Shown here: positions 18,158 to 25,899 of the stretch, in pieces
Layout: each line of letters begins with the position of its first letter
Position numbering within the stretch: the first letter of the stretch is position 1
Assembly: GCF_000373625.1 (NCBI RefSeq)
Contig: NZ_KB891996.1
Location: 1 to 64,000 of the forward strand
DNA: 64,000 nucleotides
Direction: 5' to 3'
From: Streptomyces sp. LaPpAH-108
Lineage (GTDB): Bacteria > Actinomycetota > Actinomycetes > Streptomycetales > Streptomycetaceae
Notes under the pieces: model-generated
What the model saw: only the letters and a program-made list of their open reading frames with translations
What the model was told of the DNA's origin: nothing
Database searches by the model: none
Made by a program: the position numbers and the translations under genes

Positions 18158-18676
18158 ATGAACAGCGACAACGACCTCCAGATCGCCGGCGACATCCTCG
18201 AAGTGCCGCATCTGCTCCAGCCGCCCCGTGAACACCCGGTGACCGTCGCCGAGTTCGCCGGGCTCGCCCGCGCCGTCGCCGCCGACCGCGCCCAGTGGGC
18301 CCATCTGGTCCGCTACGACGCCACGACCCGCTGGTACCACCGGCTGCGCACCGGGCCCGGTTACGAGGTCTGGCTCCTGTCCTGGGTGCCGGGCCAGGGC
18401 AGCGGGCTCCACGACCACGGCCGCTCCTCCGGTGTCCTCACCGTCCTGGAGGGCAGCCTGACCGAACGCACCGAGCGCGGCACGCGGGCGCTCGCGGCGG
18501 GGGCGCAGCGGGTCTTCGCGCCCGGATACGTGCACGAGGTGGTCAACGACTCCCTGGAGCCCGCGGTCAGCCTGCACATCTATTACCCGGGCCTCACCGC
18601 GATGCCGATGCACACGTCGGCCCACGGCGAGGCGCACGGCGAGCCGCGGGCCGAGCCGTGCCCGGCCGTGGTGTGA
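18158..18676 (+). CDS. Cysteine dioxygenase family protein (cupin)
   Basis: 172 residues. The cupin motif 'HDHGRSSGVLTVLEGSL' provides H85 and H87, and H126 in 'YVHEVVN' is the third expected iron ligand. 'LHIYYPG' supplies the conserved Tyr. Cysteine dioxygenase oxidises cysteine to cysteine sulfinate with Fe(II) and O2; the substrate cannot be proved from sequence, as related enzymes act on other thiols. The last ~25 residues are His/Ala/Glu-rich and variable. The ATG begins a new plus-strand run that continues into fbiA. Confidence 0.88.
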   Translation: MNSDNDLQIAGDILEVPHLLQPPREHPVTVAEFAGLARAVAADRAQWAHLVRYDATTRWYHRLRTGPGYEVWLLSWVPGQGSGLHDHGRSSGVLTVLEGSLTERTERGTRALAAGAQRVFAPGYVHEVVNDSLEPAVSLHIYYPGLTAMPMHTSAHGEAHGEPRAEPCPAVV

Positions 18677-18722
18677 ACCACTCCCCCGGCTGAGCGCTCA
18701 CGGCGGCTGACAGACTGTGGTC

Positions 18723-19682
18723 ATGCGCATTGTGGTTCTGGCAGGCGGCATCGGCGGTGCCCGGTTTCTGCGCGGCCTCAAGAAGGCCGCCCCGGACGCG
18801 GACATCACGGTCATCGGCAACACCGGCGACGACATCCATCTCTTCGGTCTGAAGGTCTGTCCGGACCTCGACACCGTGATGTACACGCTCGGCGGCGGCA
18901 TCAACGAGGAACAGGGCTGGGGCCGGGAGGACGAGAGCTTCCGGGTCAAGGAGGAGCTGGCTGCCTACGGCGCCGGTCCCGGCTGGTTCGGTCTGGGCGA
19001 CCGGGACTTCGCGACCCACATCGTGCGGACGCAGATGCTGGACGCCGGGTTCTCGCTGAGCGCCGTCACCGAGGCGCTGTGCGCCCGCTGGCAGCCCGGT
19101 GTGAAGCTGATCCCGATGACCGACGACCGGGTGGAGACCCACGTGGCCGTCGAGGTCGAGGGCGAGCGCAAGGCCGTCCACTTCCAGGAGTACTGGGTGC
19201 GGCTGCGCGCCTCCGTGCCCGCCGAGGCCGTCGTACCGGTCGGGGCCGAGCAGTCCAAGCCCGCGCCTGGCGTCCTGGAGGCGATCGCCGAGGCGGACGT
19301 CGTCCTCTTCCCGCCGTCCAACCCGGTCGTGTCGGTGGGCACGATCCTCGCGGTGCCCGGGATCCGGGAAGCCATCGCGGAGGCGGGCGTACCGGTGGTG
19401 GGGCTCTCCCCCATCGTCGGGGACGCGCCCGTGCGCGGGATGGCCGACAAGGTGCTCGCGGCGGTCGGCGTGGAGTCGACGGCGGCGGCCGTGGCCGCGC
19501 ACTACGGCTCGGGCCTCCTTGACGGCTGGCTGGTCGACACCGTCGACGCGGGCGCGGTCGAACAGGTGGAGGCGGACGGCATCCGCTGCCGGGCCGTACC
19601 GCTGATGATGACCGATGAGGAGACGGCCGCCGCCATGGCACGCGAGGCGCTGGCGCTGGCCGAGGAGGTGCGGGCCGCGTGA
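18723..19682 (+). CDS. fbiA: 2-phospho-L-lactate transferase (F420 biosynthesis)
   Basis: 319 residues. The start 'MRIVVLAGGIGGARFLRGL' is the family signature, with the glycine loop at residues 8-13. FbiA/CofD joins a guanosine-activated phospholactate or phosphoenolpyruvate moiety to the deazaflavin Fo, giving F420-0 or its dehydro form. 'LFPPSNPVVSVGTIL' near residue 200 is also conserved. The ATG has no RBS; CAGACT seven bases upstream resembles a -10 element, so the message may be leaderless. The stop overlaps the GTG of fbiB by 4 nt. Confidence 0.95.
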   Translation: MRIVVLAGGIGGARFLRGLKKAAPDADITVIGNTGDDIHLFGLKVCPDLDTVMYTLGGGINEEQGWGREDESFRVKEELAAYGAGPGWFGLGDRDFATHIVRTQMLDAGFSLSAVTEALCARWQPGVKLIPMTDDRVETHVAVEVEGERKAVHFQEYWVRLRASVPAEAVVPVGAEQSKPAPGVLEAIAEADVVLFPPSNPVVSVGTILAVPGIREAIAEAGVPVVGLSPIVGDAPVRGMADKVLAAVGVESTAAAVAAHYGSGLLDGWLVDTVDAGAVEQVEADGIRCRAVPLMMTDEETAAAMAREALALAEEVRAA

Positions 19683-21001
19683 CCCCGAGCGAGTACCGCG
19701 TCTGGGCCCCCGAGGGGCTGCCGGAGGTGGCGCCGGGCGACGATCTGGCCAAGCTGATCGCGGGCGCCGAACCGGGGCTCGCCGACGGGGACGTCCTGCT
19801 CGTCACCTCCAAGATCGTGTCCAAGGCCGAGGGCCGGATCGTGGAGGCCGCCGACCGTGAGGCCGCGATCGACGCCGAGACGGTCCGGGTGGTGGCCCGG
19901 CGCGGTCCGCTGCGCATCGTGGAGAACCGGCAGGGCCTGGTCATGGCCGCCGCCGGGGTCGACGCGTCCAACACGCCCGGGGGCACCGTCCTGCTGCTCC
20001 CCGAGGACCCGGACGCCTCCGCGCGCGCGATCCGCGAGGGCCTGCGGGCGGCGCTCGGTGTGGAGGTGGGCGTGGTCGTCACCGACACCTTCGGGCGGCC
20101 GTGGCGCGCGGGCCTGACCGACGTGGCGATCGGCGCCGCCGGGGTGCGGGTCCTGGACGACCTGCGCGGCGGCACCGACGCGCACGGCAACCCGCTCTCC
20201 GCCACCGTCGTCGCCACCGCCGACGAACTCGCCGCGGCGGGCGACCTGGTCAAGGGCAAGGCCGCCGGGCGCCCGGTGGCCGTCCTGCGCGGCCTGCCGC
20301 ACGTGGTGACGGGCCCGGACGAGAACGGCGCGGACGAGAACGGCGCGGGCGCGCGGGCGCTGGTGCGCTCCGCGCGCGACGACATGTTCCGGCTCGGCAC
20401 CTCCGAGGCGGTACGCGAGGCGGTGACCCAGCGGCGCACGGTACGGGCCTTCACCGACGAGCCGGTGGACCCGGGCGCCGTCCGCCGCGCGGTGGCCGCC
20501 GCCGTGACCGCGCCCGCGCCGCACCACACCACGCCCTGGCGGTTCGTGCTCCTGGAGTCGGCCGAGTCCCGGCTGCGGCTGCTCGACGCGATGCGGGACG
20601 CCTGGATCGCGGACCTGCGCCGGGACGGCAAGAGCGAGGAGTCCATCGCCAAGCGGGTCCGCCGGGGCGACGTGCTGCGCAACGCGCCGTATCTGGTCGT
20701 GCCGTGCCTCGTCATGGACGGCTCGCACACCTACGGCGACGCGCGGCGCGACGGTGCCGAGCGGGAGATGTTCGTGGTCGCCATGGGCGCGGGCGTGCAG
20801 AACCTGCTGGTCGCGCTGGCCGGGGAGCGGCTGGGCTCGGCCTGGGTGTCGTCCACCATGTTCTGCCGGGACGTCGTGCGCGAGGTGCTGGAGCTGCCCG
20901 CCGACTGGTCCCCGATGGGCGCGGTCGCGGTCGGCCACCCGGCCCAGGACCCGGCCGCGCGCCCGGCGCGGGACGCGGGGACCTTCATCGAGGTGCGCTG
21001 A
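19679..21001 (+). CDS. fbiB: Coenzyme F420 gamma-glutamyl ligase / dehydro-F420 reductase, two-domain
   Basis: 440 residues. Residues 1-~245 are the CofE-type F420-0:glutamyl ligase ('LLVTSKIVSKAEGRI', 'VVTDTFGRPWRAGLTDVAIG'). Residues ~250-440 are an FMN nitroreductase fold ('RTVRAFTDEPVDPGAVRRAV', 'LGSAWVSSTMFCRDVV'). In mycobacteria the N-domain adds the glutamate tail and the C-domain reduces dehydro-F420-0. The GTG start overlaps the fbiA stop, so the two are translationally coupled. A 19-bp terminator follows directly. Confidence 0.95.
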   Translation: MTPSEYRVWAPEGLPEVAPGDDLAKLIAGAEPGLADGDVLLVTSKIVSKAEGRIVEAADREAAIDAETVRVVARRGPLRIVENRQGLVMAAAGVDASNTPGGTVLLLPEDPDASARAIREGLRAALGVEVGVVVTDTFGRPWRAGLTDVAIGAAGVRVLDDLRGGTDAHGNPLSATVVATADELAAAGDLVKGKAAGRPVAVLRGLPHVVTGPDENGADENGAGARALVRSARDDMFRLGTSEAVREAVTQRRTVRAFTDEPVDPGAVRRAVAAAVTAPAPHHTTPWRFVLLESAESRLRLLDAMRDAWIADLRRDGKSEESIAKRVRRGDVLRNAPYLVVPCLVMDGSHTYGDARRDGAEREMFVVAMGAGVQNLLVALAGERLGSAWVSSTMFCRDVVREVLELPADWSPMGAVAVGHPAQDPAARPARDAGTFIEVR

Positions 21002-21003
21002 AG

Positions 21004-21047
21004 GGGGGCGGGGGCTGCCCTAGTCTCGTAGGGCAGCCCCCGCCCCC
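21004..21047 (+). terminator. fbiAB terminator
   Basis: A perfect 19-bp stem (21004-21022 with 21029-21047) with a six-base loop, starting 3 nt after the fbiB stop. It is one of the two longest perfect stems I found in the window. Confidence 0.85.
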
Positions 21048-21070
21048 TCCGCATCCCTAGGACCTCATCC

Positions 21071-22087
21071 GTGGCAGGACGTTTCGCTCCCCGGCCCGTG
21101 CCGCGTACGACCGTGCGCGGCGGGGAGGCGCCGGTGTCCGCCGCGCTGCCCGGGCAGGCGACCGCGCCCCGCACCCGCACCTGGGTGCCGGACGGGCCGC
21201 TGGATCTCGGTCTGGTACTCGGGCCGCTGCGGCGCGGGCCCGCCGACCCGATGTTCCGGGCGACGCGCGACGGGTCGGTGTGGCGGGCCTGCCGTACGCC
21301 CGCCGGTGCGGGCACGCTGCGGGTGTCCGCGCGGGGCGGCGAGGTGTGCGGTGAGGCGTGGGGCCCCGGCGCCGAGTGGCTGCTCGACCGGCTGCCCGAG
21401 CTGCTGGGCGCCGCCGACGACCCCGGGGCGTTCGAACCCCGGCACCGGATCGTGGCCCTGGCCCGGCACCGGCGCCCCGGGCTGCGGCTGACCCGCACCG
21501 GGCTCGTGCTGGAGTCGCTGATCCCCTCGGTCCTGGAGCAGAAGGTCACGACCGACGAGGCGTACCGGGCCTGGCGGCTGCTGGTGCGCCGGTTCGGGGA
21601 GCCCGCGCCGGGCCCCGCCGGTACGGGCGAGCGCCCGATGTGGGTCATGCCCGCGCCCCGGACCTGGGCGCTGATCCCCTCCTGGGAGTGGCACCGCGCG
21701 GGTGTCGACGACAAGCGCGCCTCGACGATCCTGCGCGCGGTACGGGTCGCTGCGCGCCTTGAGCGAGTTACGGCCCTGCCTGCCGCCGAGGCGCGGGGCC
21801 TTCTGGAGGTCGTGCCCGGCATCGGGCCCTGGACCTCGGCGGAGGTGGTTCAGCGCAGCCATGGTGCCGCCGACGAGGTGACCGTCGGCGACCTGCATCT
21901 TCCCCGCATCGTCGGGTGGGCGCTGGCGGGGGATCGTGACGCCGACGACTCGGTGATGCTGCGCTTGCTCGAGCCGTATGCTCCGCAGGGGCAGCGGCAT
22001 CGGGCGGCTCGGTTGATTCTGCTGAGCGGGAGTGTGCCGGCTCGGCGGACGCCGAAGATGCCTCGGGTGGACATCGGGCGGTTGTAG
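21071..22087 (+). CDS. DNA-3-methyladenine glycosylase family protein (HhH-GPD)
   Basis: 338 residues from a GTG. The C-terminal half holds the helix-hairpin-helix 'LLEVVPGIGPWTSAEVV' (residues ~240-256). It is followed by the GPD-loop region 'DEVTVGDLHLPRIVGWAL', where the Asp should be the catalytic residue. The N-terminal ~120 residues fit an AlkA-like beta domain. The family excises alkylated bases in base-excision repair. It follows the fbiAB terminator by 24 nt. There is no strong RBS, so the start is uncertain by a few codons. Confidence 0.85.
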   Translation: MAGRFAPRPVPRTTVRGGEAPVSAALPGQATAPRTRTWVPDGPLDLGLVLGPLRRGPADPMFRATRDGSVWRACRTPAGAGTLRVSARGGEVCGEAWGPGAEWLLDRLPELLGAADDPGAFEPRHRIVALARHRRPGLRLTRTGLVLESLIPSVLEQKVTTDEAYRAWRLLVRRFGEPAPGPAGTGERPMWVMPAPRTWALIPSWEWHRAGVDDKRASTILRAVRVAARLERVTALPAAEARGLLEVVPGIGPWTSAEVVQRSHGAADEVTVGDLHLPRIVGWALAGDRDADDSVMLRLLEPYAPQGQRHRAARLILLSGSVPARRTPKMPRVDIGRL

Positions 22088-22164
22088 GGCTTGGGGCTGC
22101 GCCCCGTTCGGGGCTTCGCCGTCGGGGTTCTGAAGAGTGCCGGGTGCGGGTGCTTCGTGGCTTG

Positions 22165-22185
22165 TCGCGCAGTTCCCCGCGCCCC
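22165..22185 (+). repeat. Dispersed Streptomyces repeat, copy 1
   Basis: This 21-bp core is identical to the reverse complement of 46559-46579. Flanks differ but keep the same style: a short GT/TC-rich approach and a CCTTCGGG-type end. From memory, this core recurs in intergenic DNA of many Streptomyces genomes. It lies between convergent genes. Confidence 0.7.
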
Positions 22186-22219
22186 CTTCGGGACGTGCCC
22201 CTTGTTCGCCCCAGTCCCC

Positions 22220-23302
22220 CTACATGTCGGACGAGAAGCGCACCGCGCCCGCCGGGATCTGCGCCCCGCACCACACCCGGACCCCGTCGCGCAGTTCGTT
22301 GTCCGGGCCGACCACCGCTCCGTCGCCGACCACCGCCCCGGTCACCACGGAGCGCTCGCCCACCCGGGCCCGTGAGCCGATGAGCGAGTCGGTGATCACC
22401 GCGCCCGCCTCGACGACCGCACCCGGCAGGATCGCCGAGCCGGACACCCGCGCGCCCTCCGCGACGAAGGCGCCCTCGCCCACCACCGTGCCGCCGGTCA
22501 GCTTGGCGTCGGGGGCCACCGTGGCCGTGGGGAGGATCAGGCGGTCGCCGCGGCGGCCCGGGACGGCCGGGGAGGGGGCGCGGCCCAGAACCAGGTCGGC
22601 CGAGCCGCGGACGAAGGCGGCCGGGGTGCCGAGGTCGAGCCAGTAGGTGGAGTCGACCATGCCCTGGAGGTGGGCCCCGGCGGCAAGGAGTCCGGGGAAG
22701 GTCTCGCGCTCGACGGAGACGGGGCGGCCCGCCGGGATCGCGTCGATGACGGAGCGCCGGAAGACGTAGGCGCCCGCGTTGATCTGGTCGGTGACGATCT
22801 CCTCGGGGGTCTGCGGCTTCTCCAGGAAGGCCAGCACCCGGCCGGTGTCGTCGGTGGGGACCAGGCCGTACGCCCTCGGGTCGGTCACCTTGGTCAGGTG
22901 GAGAGAGACGTCCGCGCCGGTGGACTCGTGGGTGTCCACCAGGGCCCGGATGTCGAGGCCGGTGAGGATGTCGCCGTTGAAGACGAGGACCGGCTCGTCG
23001 GGGCCCGAGTGCAGCCGCGCGGCGACGTTGCGCAGCGCGCCGCCCGTGCCGAGGGGTTCCCGCTCGGTGACGTACTCGATGTGCAGGCCGAGCGCGGAGC
23101 CGTCGCCGAAGTACGGCTCGAAGACCTCGGCGAGATAGCTCGTGGCGAGGACGATGTGCTCGACGCCCGCCGCTCTGGCCCGGGCCAGCTGGTGGGTGAG
23201 GAACGGCACCCCGGCCGCCGGGACCATGGGCTTGGGCGTGTGCACCGTCAGCGGTCGCAGCCGGGTGCCCTTGCCGCCGACCAGGAGGATCGCTTCTGTC
23301 AC
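22220..23302 (-). CDS. Nucleotidyltransferase, probably mannose-1-phosphate guanylyltransferase
   Basis: 360 residues from a GTG. It starts with the signature 'ILLVGGKGTRLRPLTVHTPKPMVP', which binds the nucleotide. 'VFNGDIL' carries the metal-binding Asp and 'FLEKP' the sugar-site residues. From ~residue 260 a left-handed beta-helix repeat region appears ('TGGTVVGEGAFVAEGARVSGSAIL'). It forms an NDP-sugar from NTP and sugar-1-phosphate; GDP-mannose is favoured by the nearby manA/manB and by family annotation, but the base is not readable from sequence. TACACT at 23356-23361 may be its -10 element. Confidence 0.86.
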   Translation of the reverse strand: MTEAILLVGGKGTRLRPLTVHTPKPMVPAAGVPFLTHQLARARAAGVEHIVLATSYLAEVFEPYFGDGSALGLHIEYVTEREPLGTGGALRNVAARLHSGPDEPVLVFNGDILTGLDIRALVDTHESTGADVSLHLTKVTDPRAYGLVPTDDTGRVLAFLEKPQTPEEIVTDQINAGAYVFRRSVIDAIPAGRPVSVERETFPGLLAAGAHLQGMVDSTYWLDLGTPAAFVRGSADLVLGRAPSPAVPGRRGDRLILPTATVAPDAKLTGGTVVGEGAFVAEGARVSGSAILPGAVVEAGAVITDSLIGSRARVGERSVVTGAVVGDGAVVGPDNELRDGVRVWCGAQIPAGAVRFSSDM

Positions 23303-23597
23303 CTGTCGTCTCTGCTTCCTGCCGGGACCGCCAAAACGTCTCGTTTCGGCCGGCCAGTGTATGCAGACCGTGCGACGGTGCCCCGGGTGGCCGCGCGGTG
23401 TTCCCCTGGATCGGCGTGCGGTCTTCCCCCGGCCGCACCCGCCGTCTCCCCCGCCCGCCCCCCGACGGCCGTGAACGCGCCACATTGGTCGTGCGCTCTT
23501 CCCCTACGGGTAGAGGTTGCCACCCCCGGCCCCCGGGCAACCCTGGCACCGGATCACCCCGGCACCGGACCACCCGGTGCGCACGGCCGGTGCCGCG
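23303..23597. other. Intergenic region between divergent genes
   Basis: No gene seen. It contains a possible minus-strand -10 (23356-23361) and C-rich tracts near 23420-23470. It drives the nucleotidyltransferase leftward and the TIGR03089 gene rightward. Confidence 0.35.
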
Positions 23598-23603
23598 TAC
23601 TCT
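23598..23603 (+). promoter_or_regulatory. -10 element of a leaderless TIGR03089 transcript
   Basis: TACTCT ends seven bases before the GTG at 23611, and no RBS is present, so transcription probably starts at the start codon. Confidence 0.5.
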
Positions 23604-23610
23604 TGCGCGG

Positions 23611-24366
23611 GTGACTGCCACCGATCGCACCCCCGCCGACCTGCTGCGTTCCGCGCTCGCCGCGGACGCGGGCCGCCCCCTGGTGACGTACTACGACGAC
23701 GCCACGGGCGAACGTGTCGAGTTGTCCGTGGCCACCTTCGCCAACTGGGTGGCCAAGACCGCCAATCTGCTCCAGGGCGAGCTGTCCGCCGGACCCGGTG
23801 ACCGGGTGGCGCTGCTGCTGCCCGCGCACTGGCAGACGGCCGTATGGCTGCTGGCCTGTGCGTCGGTGGGCGCGGTGGCCGACGTGGACGGCGACGCCGC
23901 CGCGGCCGACGTGGTGGTCAGCGGCCCGGACTCCCTCGAGGCGGCGCGGGCGTGCCAAGGCGAGCGGGTCGCCATGGCGCTGCGCCCGCTGGGCGGCCGG
24001 TTCCCCGTGGTCCCGGACGGCTTCCTCGACTACGCGGCCGAAGTCCCGGGCCAGGGCGACCGGTTCGCGCCCTTCGCGCCCGTGGACCCGGAGGCGCCCG
24101 CGCTGATCGTGGCCGGGGCGGAGTTCAGCGCGGCCGAGGTCGTCGAGCGGGCCCGCGCGGCGGCACCCGCGCTGGATCTGACCGGGCCGGGCTCCCGGCT
24201 GCTGTCGGGGCTGCCGTACGACACCTGGGAGGGGCTGAGCGCGGGTCTGTACGCGCCGCTGGCCGCCGGTGGTTCGGTGGTGCTGTGCCGCAACCTGGAC
24301 CGGCTGGACGCCGACGCGCTGGCCAAGCGCATCGAGGCCGAACGGGTCACGGCCACGCGCCACTGA
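23611..24366 (+). CDS. TIGR03089 family protein (truncated AMP-binding-enzyme-like)
   Basis: 251 residues from a GTG. It resembles only the N-terminal part of acyl-adenylating enzymes: 'ATFANWVAKTANLLQGELSAGPGDRVALLLPAHWQTAVWLLAC' and, near the end, 'GLPYDTWEGLSAGLYAPLAAGGSVVLC'. The P-loop (TSGTTG-type) and the C-terminal lid domain are missing, so adenylation is unlikely. The family is actinobacterial, about this length, and usually adjoins LCP genes, as here. Its role is unknown. Confidence 0.85.
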   Translation: MTATDRTPADLLRSALAADAGRPLVTYYDDATGERVELSVATFANWVAKTANLLQGELSAGPGDRVALLLPAHWQTAVWLLACASVGAVADVDGDAAAADVVVSGPDSLEAARACQGERVAMALRPLGGRFPVVPDGFLDYAAEVPGQGDRFAPFAPVDPEAPALIVAGAEFSAAEVVERARAAAPALDLTGPGSRLLSGLPYDTWEGLSAGLYAPLAAGGSVVLCRNLDRLDADALAKRIEAERVTATRH

Positions 24367-24465
24367 TCCACCGGCCGCGTCCTCACCCGTCCGGCGCAGC
24401 AAAGGGCGGCCCGGGGCCCGTATCGCCGCCATGGTCGTAGAAGAGGGATGTGACGCTCGTACGCC

Positions 24466-25665
24466 ATGGATCGGGGTGGACCTGACGTGCCCGACAGCGC
24501 AGGCAGGCCACCCGCTCCCGGCCCCGGGTCCTCGGCCACCGGGGACGGGCTGGCCCGGCGGCGCAGGCGCCGGTGGGTCAGGGGTACGGCGCTGGGCTCG
24601 GCCGCGCTGCTGCTGGCGGCGGCCGGAGCGGGCTGGGCCGTCTACGACCGGCTCAGTTCCAACATCACCCCCGACGACGCGGCGGCCCGCGAGCTGGCCC
24701 GCTACGAACGCGAGCGGCCCACCGCGCTGGTGAAGGACGCGCAGAACATCCTGCTGATCGGGTCCGACACCCGGGCCGGGGACAACGGCGCCTACGGGCG
24801 CGACACGGGCAGCGCGCGGGCCGACACCACGATCCTGCTGCATCTGGCCGCCGACCGGCGCAGCGCCACCGCCGTCTCGCTGCCCCGCGATCTGATGGTG
24901 CACGTCCCCGAGTGCGTGAGCGCGGACGGGGGCCGTACCGAGCCGGTGTTCGCGATGCTCAACCGCGCCTTCCAGCTGGGTGGTTCGGCCTGCACGATCC
25001 GTACCGTCGAGGAGCTGACCGGCATCCGCGTGGACCATCACATGGTCGTGGACTTCAGCGGGTTCAAGGAGATGGTGGACGCCGTCGACGGGGTGCGGGT
25101 GTGTCTGAAGGAGCCCGTCGACGACAAGGCGGCCAAGCTCAAGCTGCCCGCGGGCGCGGTGACCCTCGACGGGGAGCAGGCGCTCGGCTATGTACGCGCC
25201 CGCAAGACCCTCGGCGACGGCAGCGACACCGACCGGATGGAGCGCCAGCAGCTCTTCCTCGGCGCGCTGGTCGACAAGGTGCGCGGCAGCGACGTGCTGC
25301 TGAACCCGGTGAAGCTCTATCCGGTGCTGGACGCGGCGACCTCCGCGCTCACCACGGACCCGGAACTGGCCAATCTGCGGGGTTTGTACCAGTTGGTGCG
25401 CGGGATGCGTGACATCCCCACCGAACATGTGCAGTTCCTGACGGTTCCCCGCGAGGCGTACGTCTACGACTCCAATCGCGACCAGCTCGTGGAGCCGGAC
25501 GCCGGGCGCCTCTTCGCGCGACTGCGGGCGGATCGGCCCGTCGCGGTGGCCAAGGACACTTCGCCTGAAAACACCGGTAATGCCCATCAGCAAGGCTCCA
25601 CGAACGACCCTTCTCCGGTACCGACTTTTCACGGGAACACGGCCGCCGAACGGGCCTGTGAGTAA
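24466..25665 (+). CDS. LCP (LytR-CpsA-Psr) family glycopolymer ligase, paralogue 1
   Basis: 399 residues. A short Arg-rich cytoplasmic tail is followed by one membrane anchor (~residues 40-62) and an extracytoplasmic LCP domain (~90-340). Motifs include 'NILLIGSDTRAG', 'RADTTILLH', 'SLPRDLM', 'DRMERQQLF' and 'GYVRARKTL'. LCP enzymes transfer glycopolymers from polyprenyl-phosphate to peptidoglycan. There is no C-terminal LytR_C domain; the tail is short and ends in a Cys two residues from the end. It is the first of five LCP genes in ~10 kb. The start could be an internal GTG a few codons on. Confidence 0.93.
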   Translation: MDRGGPDVPDSAGRPPAPGPGSSATGDGLARRRRRRWVRGTALGSAALLLAAAGAGWAVYDRLSSNITPDDAAARELARYERERPTALVKDAQNILLIGSDTRAGDNGAYGRDTGSARADTTILLHLAADRRSATAVSLPRDLMVHVPECVSADGGRTEPVFAMLNRAFQLGGSACTIRTVEELTGIRVDHHMVVDFSGFKEMVDAVDGVRVCLKEPVDDKAAKLKLPAGAVTLDGEQALGYVRARKTLGDGSDTDRMERQQLFLGALVDKVRGSDVLLNPVKLYPVLDAATSALTTDPELANLRGLYQLVRGMRDIPTEHVQFLTVPREAYVYDSNRDQLVEPDAGRLFARLRADRPVAVAKDTSPENTGNAHQQGSTNDPSPVPTFHGNTAAERACE

Positions 25666-25724
25666 TGCGCGCACCAAAACGGCGAACTTTTGTTCAGGAA
25701 TATGGGCGGGATTGCCCGGTTGTA

Positions 25725-25750
25725 GGAACGTGGAATTTGTCACGCCCGTC
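25725..25750 (+). promoter_or_regulatory. SigE-like promoter candidate upstream of LCP paralogue 2
   Basis: GGAAC (25725-25729) is followed after 17 nt by CGTC (25747-25750), resembling promoters of the cell-envelope stress sigma factor SigE. It is 150 nt upstream of the GTG at 25900. A TAGTGT at 25773-25778 is an alternative vegetative -10. Confidence 0.4.
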
Positions 25751-25899
25751 GCCCGACGCTGAACTGGGCGGATAGTGTGAGCGATCCGATGCACCCGGCC
25801 CCTCGGTTCAGGCCCTGAGGCCGTGCGTCGATTCACCGAGACCCGAGCGCCTACGAGGGGGAAGGCGCCGCGTGGCCCCGACGGAGGATTCGGACAACC

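Noticed and set aside
17603..18637. Minus-strand open frame of 344 codons in the whiB - cysteine dioxygenase interval
   Set aside because: Half of it is antisense to the cysteine dioxygenase gene; no RBS, no recognisable domain.
25773..25778. TAGTGT as the main promoter of LCP paralogue 2
   Set aside because: A good -10 hexamer, but no -35 at 16-19 nt; kept only as an alternative to the SigE-like site.
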